A DNA stretch of 64,000 nt from Allolobophora icterica (taxonomy: Eukaryota > Annelida > Clitellata > Crassiclitellata > Lumbricidae). Positions 21,462-33,800 of this stretch are shown in pieces (the stretch's first letter is position 1; each line of letters begins with the position of its first letter). The notes under the pieces are model-generated. The model did not search any database. It was not told the DNA's origin and saw only the letters and a list, made by a program, of their open reading frames with translations. The position numbers and the translations under genes are program-made. Where the stretch lies: assembly GCA_963556255.1 (NCBI GenBank), contig OY744612.1, positions 19,860,068 through 19,924,067 on the forward strand, read 5' to 3'.

Positions 21462-24400
21462 CCTTTAATAAATCATTTCACCTGCATATATGTCCAACAT
21501 TTCATGACCAATATCTTCCCACAAAATCAACACCGTACTATCAACAACTCACAGTCCATTGAAACCAGTTACCAATCACAACTTTAGGTTCTATTAATCT
21601 ACACATCGGTCTATACACCAGAACCTCGATATAATGCATCTCCCTACGTGGAAGATTCTTATTTAAACCGAGCATCAGAGCTTACAGTGCGGCCAGTTTC
21701 CCTCCGTTGGGTTTTTATTTTCCATATTTTTTCTCAAAGCCTTAAAATGGACTTGTCTAATTCTTTGACCAAGACAACAAACTGCATGTACTCATTGATT
21801 AGGCAAAGAACATATTGGCCACATTCATTCACATCTCATCACATTCACTTCAGTACAAGTTCAGACACTATGTGCCTTAACATTATCTGATCCATTGATG
21901 TTTTTGATAAAGTCCATACAAAAAGTAGAGCAAAGTAATGCCAGTTTTGACAGTAACGTCTGGTAATAATAGACACCATTGTGACCAAAGTACACTGGTG
22001 TACAGTTTTCTTTTGTATGATTAAATACTCTTTCACAGTGCAAGCCCCTTACAATAGCATTTCCAACTCTTGGTTAAAGGACACATTTGAAATTAATGTC
22101 CAGTAAAAACATATATTAACTGTGGTTGGAATAGACTATTGTGGTCCTGGGACGGCTACGATAACGTATTTACAACCAGTTAGTGTATGGCCTACCTGTA
22201 GTATTCAGTCTGACTGTAACAGTCACAGAGAACGTAATCTGTTCAAAAACTTTCCACACACAAACGTTACGAGTTTGGGTATTTCATAGCACCTTCACGC
22301 ATCACTTGTGAATAGCCAGTGCCTATGGGTGACAGCACCATTCAACTCTAAAAGTGGGCAAGGCCTTTAGAATCTACCCTACCAAGATGTACAAAGTTGA
22401 AGTTGATGTGGGCTTCAGCACCTAAAAAACCCTTCAGTAGCTGATCAGGTTGACAAGACCACGGTAACCCACAGGAAGAGAAGAGATGTATGGAAAAGAA
22501 ACTTTGAGACACCAAAGGTGTTTAACCCAGCTTAATTTTCTATTCCAAAGTGAACATATGTTCCTGGGATTGAAAAACCGAATAATTTGTATAATAATTT
22601 TTCATATCCGAGGCACGCATTATCTCTCTTTAGCGACAGACCTTTCTCGATAACAATAAGAATAACAATAGCTTTTATTATTCCTAATCTTCCTATTCTA
22701 CCCGCACTCTTAAAACCTAATTTAATACCCAAGGAATCATTCCTACCTCAAGTGCACCACCAGGTTATACGCTTATATCAAGGTTCCAGAGCAAACTAAA
22801 TCATAGCACAAATCAAATCAATTTCACCGGGTTTTAACAAGTTAAGAGTTCGTTAGACAAGTCAAAACGTATCGGTCTCTTCAACACATTGCTCAGAAAG
22901 CATTAAACGTGCAATGTACAGTATGTGTTAATCACATTATTATCACTTAAGGCCGTCATAAAAGAATGGCACGTTGTTTCAAAGTTGCGAAAACTTGCAC
23001 AGGTTTAGTTGAGTCTGAGTTATATTCATCCAGACGAAAGCCAGATCAAATAAGACTTCGTCAAACGTTCAAAAACCAAGTATCGAGATCACTAGATCAA
23101 GCATTCGTCCCACGCAAAATCAAAAGCCAAGTGACCATGTCTCCGCAAAGAAAATCAGAAAATTAAAGCCTTTTCTGTGTTCCAAGTGAAATGTAGTGTA
23201 ATGGCAAACTTTATATAGCTCCTGTGTGCTTACAACAGATCCATTCAGGTTTCCTATGATGCTATGATCCGTTTGATGACTACAGTATCTCTTTCCAACC
23301 AATATTTATTTGAAAAACTTGTCTAGTTCCAAAATATTGACTTGCAGTTTCAACAATATCTAGCAATAGATAGCCTACAGTTTCAGCCAACACTACACAG
23401 CTTTGAGTTTTCTCACTGTCAAAATACTTGATTAGCATGAAAACATAAAAAAATAATAAGTTTTCAAGCTTCATAATATTATATAAGTTTATCACTTCAA
23501 AATTTGTATATCATAGTTTTAAATACTTCATCCGGCATCTTAATTATTAGTTTGAAAATATCTTAATAAAAAAAATCTGATAATTTTGTTCCCATCAAGA
23601 CCAGACTACTGGAACTAGTTTAGCCTAAATTAAACATAATAAAATAACATAGTCATCATGCATTCACTAGTGTGCATGTATGCATCTACAATTCTACATA
23701 CATATGCACTTGCATATAATTTTAATAATTTTAATAATTTGTAGGTAGCACCTCCCAAGAACGTTTGAAATGTCCCATCTGTGCATTTACTCTCTCACCA
23801 ATTCATCCCAAAAGCCTCCTACTAAATTTCACGATTATTTCGACATAAAAAATGTGGTTTTGCTTCGGGCCTATGCTACATTTAAAGAAATTTGCTTGAA
23901 AATGTTCAAAAGAATCCAGTGACCGATTATACTTGGAGCACAGAGGAAGACTCATTCCCTTTGTACTTAACATCTGCAGTCAACATCGTCATGAGACATA
24001 GATACGGGCGGAATTCGGCTTCATCACCAGAAAAATGATAATCGCCCCTTTGGCAGGCAAAACACACACAGCCAAAGTCCCTGAATTATAGAACAAAGCA
24101 AACCTGATTTTGCACAAACCACACTCAGCAATCCCAGCCCTAAGCGCAAGTTTTTGTACAATTACCGCTCGACCGTGAAGTAGAAGTAGAAACGGTAGAT
24201 CGTGTGTAAATCTACGCGTAAACTCACCACTCAAGGCGTACCGATAAACATGGCAAACACGTAATTAGCTATACAATTAACAAGACCTGCTGCAACCATT
24301 GAGTACACATACAATTAACAGCTACCTAACTACCTCAAATACAATTACATATGTCAACGCCTAAACCTTTATATCGATATAAATATTCAGACTACGCACA

Positions 24401-25211
24401 TTTTAGGTGTGGCGGGGTGCCACCAGTCACCCAAATGATCCATTCTGAGATCTTCCAATCATATAATTATTCTTTTAGTTCTAAGTCAATTGGTTCAGAG
24501 AGTTTGGAATCAGAAACCCATTCCCTATGCTCAAGCCACAACAGCGACCGATGTAAGGTTGCCCAGTCGTAGCAGCTGGCATGGGACACTCCTATGTCTA
24601 CATGATTGCAATCTCATAACAGGTTGCATAATTGCCGAGTTCAAGGTACTAGCTTTGTTAACGTACTAGACGTACAAACGTAGTCTGAAGTGTTGCCAAA
24701 TTCTGATCAAGTTCACCATTCTGCATCTTAATCATCATCATAACCTCACTGTCACCATCACCATAAACCTCCATCCCTTCCTCCTCCTCCTCCTCATCAC
24801 CATTATAAGAATCATCACTATCATCTTCCTCATCATTACGTTCAACGTTGTCCCTTAACATCATCATCATTCCTCCACCTCCTGCTTCTCCTCATCATCA
24901 TTCTTGTCATCAAAGAAAATGATGAAAACTCATAATTTCACTCCTGGCAAGTTAAGCAGTGCTCTGCTCATTTGGCTGATTTACAAACACAACAAAAACA
25001 ATTTAGTAACAGAACTACCTTTCCCTACGCGGTTGCAAGGATCGAAAACGAATTGTCAGAAACGTCAATATAATCAGTGAAACAAAACCAAACTCAGATA
25101 CTACGTTTTGTTAGAACAAATATTTACTTATTCTAACACTTTCTTTTCATTGTGTGGTACTTTTAACATATATCTTTCCTATTAGGTAAATTTTTAAAGT
25201 GAAATCTTTGA
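21462..25211. other. No confident gene
   Basis: About 3.7 kb of AT-rich sequence. Near 21628 a CAGAACCTCGATATAATGC sequence resembles one end of a pogo-like element, but no partner end was found. Around 24720-24900 a CTC/ATC triplet-rich tract gives an Asp/Glu-rich minus-strand frame; this looks like simple repeat. Confidence 0.45.
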
Positions 25212-25219
25212 CAATAAAT

Positions 25220-25759
25220 CAGTGGCGGCGCTACCATGGGTCGTGTGGTAGGTCATTCAAGCTGCCTAGTTTACTCTTGACCTGCCTTATGACCTGCCTA
25301 TTTTACTCTTGACCTGCCTTATGACCTGCCTATTTTACTCTTGACCTGCCTTATGACCTGCCTATTTTACTCTTGACCTGCCTTATGACCTGCCTATTTT
25401 ACTCTTGACCTGCCTTATGACCTGCCTATTTTACTCTTGACCTGCCTTATGACCTGCCTATTTTACTCTTGACCTGCCTTATGACCTGCCTATTTTACTC
25501 TTGACCTTTAAAGATTAGTAAAGTAAGTAAAGTTCAACGTATTAAATGCTGAATTGTTTCAAATTTGAATATGCTACAACAATTGGACTATAAGTGTTCA
25601 ATAATTATTTCCTTCGTTTTACATAACTAAATTATGCTGCTTATGTTGAAGTTATGCTGCTTGATGCGTCAAACTTAAACATTAATTTCTTCGACCTGCT
25701 GAATAACTCCCTTGACCCTGACGTGACCTGCTGAAATTGTATAGCTGGCGCCGCCACTG
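25220..25759. mobile_element. hAT-type element carrying a minisatellite, 540 bp
   Basis: Left CAGTGGCGGCGCTACC, right GCTGGCGCCGCCACTG (inverse CAGTGGCGGCGCCAGC). The flanks are CAATAAAT (25212-25219) and CAAGAAAT (25760-25767), an 8-bp duplication with one change. Non-autonomous; most of its interior is a 32-bp tandem repeat. Confidence 0.88.
25264..25507. repeat. 32-bp minisatellite, about 7.5 copies
   Basis: Unit CTTGACCTGCCTTATGACC plus TGCCTATTTTACT, very homogeneous, contained within the hAT element. Confidence 0.95.
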
Positions 25760-26092
25760 CAAGAAATGAAATAATCTAACAGGATTCAAGTTGGTAAAAT
25801 CCAATTTCTAACAGTCTAGAGTCTAGACTAATTGCAGTCCTGTATGAAAGCAATTAAGCTTCTTGTGCATCTTATGCTGCTTAATGACATTCCGGTTCAT
25901 TGGCCATTTGGTTCGTCAGATATATTCTCCAACAGTTGGATTTCATATTCAAAGTTGAACTCGTGGCCCAAGTTCTTTTCATTTTCAAATATTTCGCTAT
26001 GAAAAGGTTTAACACTCGCAAGTTTTTTCTAATTTGCAAAGGTTTCGTTACTAGTAAACTAGTTACTATTCAAACTTCAACTCATCACACAG

Positions 26093-26098
26093 TTTATT
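26093..26098 (-). terminator. Candidate polyadenylation signal AATAAA
   Basis: On the minus strand this is the first AATAAA that I find downstream of the receptor stop codon at 27593, about 1.5 kb away. Usage is unproven. Confidence 0.35.
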
Positions 26099-26176
26099 CA
26101 GAATACTCAAACATGTTGGGTTCATATACTCAATATGGAATATTTTCAACTCATTCAAACATTTCTCCAATAATTG

Positions 26177-26255
26177 GATTTTCGTGAATGGTGCAAGATG
26201 ACCCATTTAGATAATTATTATCTAAATGGGTCATCTTGCACCATTCACGAAAATC
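26177..26255. repeat. Perfect 39-bp-arm palindrome
   Basis: Arms 26177-26215 and 26217-26255 are exact inverted copies separated by one base (left arm begins GATTTTCGTGAATGGTGCAA). It lies between the receptor stop codon and the candidate polyadenylation signal, so it may be in the 3' UTR. Confidence 0.97.
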
Positions 26256-27592
26256 TTCCGCCTGAGGTCAGGTGAGTTCAAGCATTGTTTTACACGCTGC
26301 CAACACGCTCGAGTGCTACGAGCCGCTAACACTCCCAACACGCTAACAATTTAAATGTGCTAATTTATCCACATTTAACACAGCAAAATCTCTAGCTTAC
26401 ATGAATTATTCTTCCTTTCTCTGTACATATATCTGCGTCTTTTATCCGATACCTATATATCGCTACTAATTTTCACAATAACAACCAACTGTCGAGTCAT
26501 TCCACCTAAGTGCCAGTTCTGCGGCCCTAGTCGTTACAGAAAGCATTAGTAGTCAACAGCATTGAGTAAGTACCATCAACAGAGGTCGGAATTCAATTGG
26601 ATTCTGGTACAAAACCACACACGCGACAGTATAACTCAAGGATTCAAAATGCACCAGACTACTGAGTAATGTGTCTGAGCAGACTTGAGGCCCCTTTCGT
26701 TCACCGTTTCCCAGTATCTTCCATTTACGCACAGCATCTCCGATTTCCACCTGCTTAACCTGGATCCTCTTAGTTCACCAGCCTCATCACACAGCATCTT
26801 GGAAACCATCGACAGCAGCTGACAAGTGCTCGAGTCATCTGGAGTTGATCCAAATTCTCAGATGTTCACAAGCACTTCGAACTTCTGTACCTTATTCGTG
26901 CAATTCTCTGCAAAAGCATTCTGCATTTTGCTTCCACAGTTCTCTGCAAACACAATCCACAGCTCATTTCTACAACTCTGTGCAAATGTAATCCACAGCT
27001 TACTCGTGTGATTCTGTGCAACTACACATCACACCGTTGACATAGCAAGGATCATTGAATGACTTAAGCAGATCAACTCTGCCGGAACACACTTCGACAT
27101 CGCTGGTAGGTCGTTTCAATTCAAGCATTTTCCACTTTTGTAGCAAAGGCAGCAATTGTAAGACACTCATCCAAACTGATGTCGGCACTTATCGATGTTT
27201 TCACGAAATGCGCAGAAACCTGGTCGTTACTATACAGTTCCAAGTTCAGCACCGGTATGTGAGCGCTCCCATTTAACAAGACCATGTCTCTATTCACACA
27301 ATGTGGTCGTATATATTCTGCTGTCACTGCAAGAATTCAACTGTGGTCCAAACCAACCCTCTCCAGGCCTTCAACTGCATTTCCGAGACATGACAGACAC
27401 AACTTTAGGAGAAGGAATACGGCACAAAGTGACACACAGGCTCTGAAGTAAGAAAATCTGAAAATTCACAGATGTGATATGACCGGACAAGGCTGGTTCT
27501 TAGGCTGGTTCTTGCACTGTTGACGCACACAAGAACATCCGATTTAGCCAGCGACTGAGGACAGAGCTGAGGACAGTCGCAACCTGTGTCGA
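26256..27592 (-). other. Probable 3' UTR / downstream region of the nuclear receptor gene
   Basis: No further coding exon is recognisable after the stop codon at 27593. Frames here are short and unrecognised. Confidence 0.4.
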
Positions 27593-27837
27593 TCATTCGG
27601 CGATGTCGAAGTACTCGCTAAGCAGAGGCGGCAGTGGACCCTTCGTGAGTTGAAGATTGGACAGCGCCTGGGAATGTTCGCAGCTCAACGACCGCAGCGT
27701 CACGAGTTTCATGAGGAGTTTCGCCAGATTCATGCCTGAAGAAGCCGGATGCTTGACTTTCATGTACGCCATGAGAACCTCCGTGTAAACATCTTGTATC
27801 TTCGACACCATCTGAAGGTTCGTCAGCCCTGGGCGTT
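27593..27837 (-). CDS. Nuclear receptor last coding exon (LBD C-terminus, helix 12)
   Basis: Acceptor TTTAATTTTAG precedes base 27837. The first two bases complete the split Glu codon, giving [18 protein letters not shown], then [18 protein letters not shown] and [13 protein letters not shown] before TGA (27593-27595). The LLSEYF core has the expected hydrophobic-x-Glu pattern of an active AF-2 coactivator helix. The protein ends only a few residues after helix 12, as in LXR and unlike insect EcR with long F domains. Confidence 0.93.
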
Positions 27838-30800
27838 CTAAAATTAAACAACTCATCAAATGATCCGACAGCCAAACAACAACACAAATTCCAAGAACCA
27901 GTCAATCAAGAAGACCAAATGCAAGAACCAGTCAATCAAGAAGACTAAATGCAAGAACCAGTCAATCAACTAGACAAATCCAAGAACCAGTCAATCAAGA
28001 GCAAAATCCAAGAACCAGTCAATCAACTAGACAAAATCCAAGAACCAGTCAATCAAGAAGACTAAATGCAAGAACCAGTCAATCAACTAGACAAAATCCA
28101 AGAACCAGTCAATCAAGAGCAAAATCCAAGAACCAGTCAATCAACTAGACAAAATCCAAGAACCAGTCAATCAAGAGCAAAATCCAAGAATCAGTCAATC
28201 AAAAAGACAAAATCCAAGAACCAGTCAACCAACAAGATAAAATCCAAGAACCAGTCAACCAACAAGATAAAATCCAAGTACCAGTCAATCAACAACCGAT
28301 CAACCAATTGAACAATCGTTTCGTAATCATAAACTCCTAATATCTAAAGCACCACTTCAAAGCCAAGCGCTGAGCACTAATTTATTTACGAGCGCCGTGT
28401 TGGGTTGGGGGGCTTATGAAGATCCAAGTCAAGTTGCCAGAGAGAGAGGAGGCGGGTAGCTGCTGCAGCGGGTTTTGTTTAGTTCGAGAAAGATTGGAAG
28501 GTGGACGATCAGATGAGTCAGAGTAGGAATTCTGAAGACGTACGCTTTTTGATTGGAAAGCCTGAGGGATCATATACAGTGAAGCCTCAGACATATGGTA
28601 ATGTCATAAAACGCAATTGGATATTAAAACGCTTTTAAAATATGTTATTCCCTATCAACAAATACATATTTCTGACATTAAAATACAATCATTGTAGTAT
28701 TTAATGATAATAATAATCACAATAATAGTAATAATAAAATTATTAATTGCTAATTTCTAAGCATAATAATAATCACATATGTAATAATGGCAGTCTATGC
28801 CAGAGATGCCTACAACTCACCGGAGAATGTACAGATAGCAGTGAGCAGGGCATACTGGGCATTGTCAACGTACAGCTGGCTCATTCCTCTTGAAAACTCA
28901 AACATCGTATCGACGTAGCCCTGCAGTCCTCCGAATGCCATGCTGTTCTGCGTGAACGGGGTACCAGTGCCAAAGACGACGGTATTCGTCTCCGGATCGT
29001 ACCTGCGAGCAGTACGCAGCATCATCACCTCAGATGCGGATCCCTGCAACACCGTAACAATACATTATAATTTCTGTACTTATTACACGTCACTGTCGAA
29101 AGATATGGCGACATCACTTATGGAGCTGAGCTATCGGGCATGCAGAACTTGCTTGCACAACGTCCAGGCTACAAAATAACCATCTAAGAGGAAGTTCGAA
29201 CTCATGCACTACAAGTTACTAGATGAGCAAGTAAGTTATGTACAGCAATGCACAGGTAAGGAGTGTCCAGGTAAAACATATACAGATTTTGTACAGGTAA
29301 GGTATATAAGTACTTTTTACATCACATGCATGTTTACAGAAAACGGGGCCCTAGGCACAAACATTGTAGGGGCCATTCTGAACTTGTATTAGCCCAAATG
29401 AAGAAAACAATTATAAATTACAATAATATAGAACTGTAAAAAATAGAAAATAGGTTATATTTAAAATAATTCAAAATTGGAAAAATTTTTATTTTTTATA
29501 ATTGAAAAAATATTTTCATTCGTTTGGGGCCCTCCAAGATTTGGGGGCCCTAGGTGCGCGCCTATTGCGCCTATGCATAAACGTGCCTCTGGGTTACATA
29601 CAAGTAAGGTATGTAATGGTGTATACTGGTAATGTACAGGTAAGGTACATGCAGGTAAGGCATGTACAGGTAAAGTATTTAAAGATAATTTCTGATAAGT
29701 AGTGCCTATGAAGGACTGTCAAAATCATTAACACTGTTCACATTGCCAAACAAGGCGATATGTCAAGGACATAAGGTCCTATCAGCAATAAACTGGACAC
29801 CTGTGATCTTTAGGTAAGATAAGGAAAGGTAGACTTTTACACGCCGTAAGTTGCAATTATTGTTAATTAGTCACAAGCCTTAATTAACACTAATCATCAA
29901 ATGCTCAATCCAGGTGTTACATTTATCTCCTGACACGGTGCAATATAACTGCTATGAAAGAACGAATGCAATACACATTCGGTCTGATGAAACCAGGTTC
30001 AAATAACCGAACTTCTGTAGTTGCTACGTACATGAAATTCTTTATCGTTGCATGGCTACGTAAACATGATCTTTATCACATGCTTTAGTACACAAGGTTG
30101 CTCAACGAGAAATGCTGTTTGTTTTCATTTCAACTTTATAGAAAATTTTGAACTGTAACACTGAAATGAAATTTTGGGGATTTTCAAACTCTTGTATTGT
30201 ATTGCATCATTTGAGTGTTCCCTTAACTGTCAAATGTGTCATTTTTCTCCAATGTATGCATTTTTGCTTACGAAGTCCGGGCATTTGACCAGTAAAGAAT
30301 ACTCAATGAAGACTAGACTGGACATGCTTAGTTTAGATTCAGTGGCACAAATATGAGATACAATTTAAATAATAAACCGACTTCTTATTTTCTCCTCCTC
30401 TCTCCGGTCTCAGTGGCAATCGAACTCGGATCTCCACCGGAATCTCTGGACAACCCCTCTAACATGACACAGCGCTTGTGAATAAGCAGCTGCTCTGCGC
30501 CTGGCTTTTGAGTAGCACTTCAGAAATTTGGAGTTTACGATTACCATTACAATCAGCGTGCAGTGATCTCGCTTTAGTTCCGAAACATGTTACCAATGCT
30601 CACTTTTAACAGGACAATCTGGTCGTCCTTAGAGATGCTCTGAAAGCCGGGCAGTCGTTTCGCAAACTCTACGACACAGCGTGTAACCAGAATCGTCATT
30701 TCAACCATGTGCATAAAGATCGCATCGGACAGAGCATCAGGGCTCGTCGACTCAGACACATTGACCTCCTGCAAGAAGAAGATACAGTTTCTGTTATGGA

Positions 30801-33800
30801 GAGTTGTGATCAGCCTGACAAAAATGGGAAGATCAGAGATGGACTAATACAGACAATTACAATTACTTTTAACAAAGTGTATTGTTTATTTGTGCATAGC
30901 TGTGTAACGGGTAGCATGCTGGACTGTCGAACCAGAGGTTAGGGGTTCAAATCCTCACCACATAGATAGACATAATAGGATTTCTGTTCAACTGGCATCC
31001 ACCTCTGAGTAGCCCCCTTGAAGAGGTGCTATATAAATACTCGAATGAATGCTTTTCATTAGATTGTAGCCCTGGCCCCTCAGTGTAATAAAATATTTGT
31101 ATTTAAAAAAATTATCCCTTTAGCTGGCGGGAATTTTACTTTCTGTTGCTGATCCATAAAAAGAAAAGGTTGTTGGATTGTTATAAATCCCTGTCTTGTT
31201 CTTCACCTTAGTAGGAATTCTTCACTTCAGACACACAGGATCACACCTAGGTATCTAGAGATCATCGTGAGTGTTGTCAGTTTTAAAGCAGATGTGATTT
31301 TATTGACAATCTGTTCACCCGGACCACTGGCTCAACTCTCTTACATATGGCCGAACAAATGCCCCAATTAACTACAGTACTAACATCGATATGAAAACAC
31401 ACTGGTCAGTAAATGGGACACTATGCAATTGTGTGCATCTCTGTACCCCTCGCAGCTCTCAGACCGAAGGTCAGACGAAAGGAGAGCAAGAAGAAGCAGT
31501 CTTTTAAGCTATCCTAAGAGGCAGCCAAGTGTTAATGGCTTCAACTTTCCTAACTGCTTAACCTCAGCCCATGAGGGCAAGTCCTGTCCCTTGCTGTCTG
31601 ATCCTCCCACTGACAGTGTATGGTCAATGTACATATTACAGCAGAGTTTGCTAGAAGCACAGACGAAACTGAATTTATCTCAAAGCAAATCTCTTTTCTG
31701 GCGGGGATTTGAATCCCTGACCTCTTGGTTGACAGTCTAGCATGCTATCCACTAGACTGAAAAGACAACAGTAAATGGGACACTAGGCAACCGTGGGTCT
31801 AGGAGTCATTCAAGGTTCCCCCAATCCACCAACAGCTCTATCCCTGGATGTCTTCTGAACAGGCAATAATTTTGTGCAGTACAAGTATTAATCAATATTC
31901 ATACATCACAATGCGCATAATAAATGAGCGATAAATGAATCCATAATTCAGCTACCGGTGACACTGTTACGAGACAGTGTTGGAAATGCGGTCTTGAATT
32001 CTTTTATATGAAATTAGGTAACCCAATTAGCGTGACTCGTTGCCTTTCCGTCTGACTATCGGATCCCTATTAATATTTTTCTTTCAAAAGACTGCAATAT
32101 CGATTGCCATTTGGTCTTCAAGAAACATCGAATCATGTCAAGTTAATGAACAACTTGAATTCAGTGCATTCTCACAAGGCCGGCAAAACTCTAAACTCTA
32201 ACATGATGTCTCAACAAGTGCATTGAAAGCATTCTCACTTTCACCAGAAGCTGCAAAGCCAGTGACTATCAGCATCGAAGTGGACATACATATTTATAAA
32301 CCCGTAGCATCCGAAACAATGAAAGCTCAGCACATCTGGTTGTTATGGCAATATGGCCACCACATCATCCTCTGAACCCTTTGTTGACGTGTGTGCTGAA
32401 CAATTCGCTTCCAATTTAATTCTGCACCGTTTCGGCAAGGCCACTGTCACGTTATTGAGTTTTAGTTGTTCTCATTTGATTAATGGTTTCATCCCAATTG
32501 GTGGATCTACACCACACACATATCTCACTGGCGATTTGATGTTGAATACAGCATTGAATTAATACCACAGGTCTTTGTCAATCTGATACTGTAGCAGTTG
32601 CAATATTTCAGTTTCAAAATAACCTAAATTAAGGAAAGAGCTTAAAAATAAAAAAAAGTTAATTGCCAACGTGGAAACGAGTCTGGCTGTGCAGTGCACA
32701 AGAGCAAAATTCAGGGCAAAAAGGTACGGCACACAGAACTGCTGATGTCAAGTATGGAAGAAAAGCAGAACTTTGGACAAAAAGTTCTGCTTCATCAATA
32801 TGAAGATTTAAGATTGACTTTATCATACCAACCAAGAAAATGTCTGCTAAATAGGCAGCTATCCATACCTTGAAAACTCAAGAACGTTCCCTTAACCCAA
32901 ATAGACTAGAGGTCATTACCAAGCTGCCTTACATTCTCAGCCTTGATTTATTAGTTCGGGTGGCCAATCAACACCCTCACTGTATTCAGTTCATTTACTT
33001 AGCCTCATCATATAGAGATGGGTTGGCCATCCTCTCCCTTGCAGTCTGCTCCTTTCATTGACAGTGTGCAGCTGATGCACTCATTACATAGCAGAGCTCA
33101 TTACAGAGTGTTAGTGGAACAGAAATCCTGACAGGGAATAACCAGGTAGACATTTGCCACCGAGTACCAAATCCGAGTAATTGGATGTACTATTTGCCGG
33201 ATCCAGGTACGAACCGAGTACAATTTGTTCCATATGCGAAGCTTCACATTTTCATGTAATAAAAAATTATCAAAATAAATAGTTGTAATAACCGACTAAT
33301 ACATTTTTGAATTTTAGAAATAAATAATTAATGAAATGGACTTGACTTCCGTTGTGGACTTTCCGGTTTTGGTGTTTTCTGTACTTTTCTGAATAAGTTT
33401 TAAAATGTTATATGTAACTACTTGTGTGTACAGTATTTGCTGAGGTGAATACTTCTGAATTAGTCCCGAAAAACAGGATATTTGGCCGGGGCGAATGTTT
33501 GAGGCGATTTCCGGTTATTCCCTGAATCATGAAATATCCATCTCTATTGGAGAGAACTGAACCCTTGACTTGTTGACTTGCAGTCTCGTAGGCTAACCAG
33601 TAGACTACTTCCACACTCAAATAGTAAACAAGAAGACAAATGCTACATAGTCTGTACGTAGCAAGTCAACAGCTGAAAGCAAGAGCCGACGACTAATAAC
33701 CAACACCTCAAAGATGAAATGAGATTAGCTTCCCCGTTCTGATCAGAGATTAAGCCGGGTGCGCCCAGCCGACAGTCGCAATTCGCCTCTCCGCAGTCGA

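Noticed and set aside
24658..24870. Asp/Glu-rich acidic protein frame on the minus strand
   Set aside because: Derived from CTC/ATC triplet-rich sequence, without splice context or recognisable domain.
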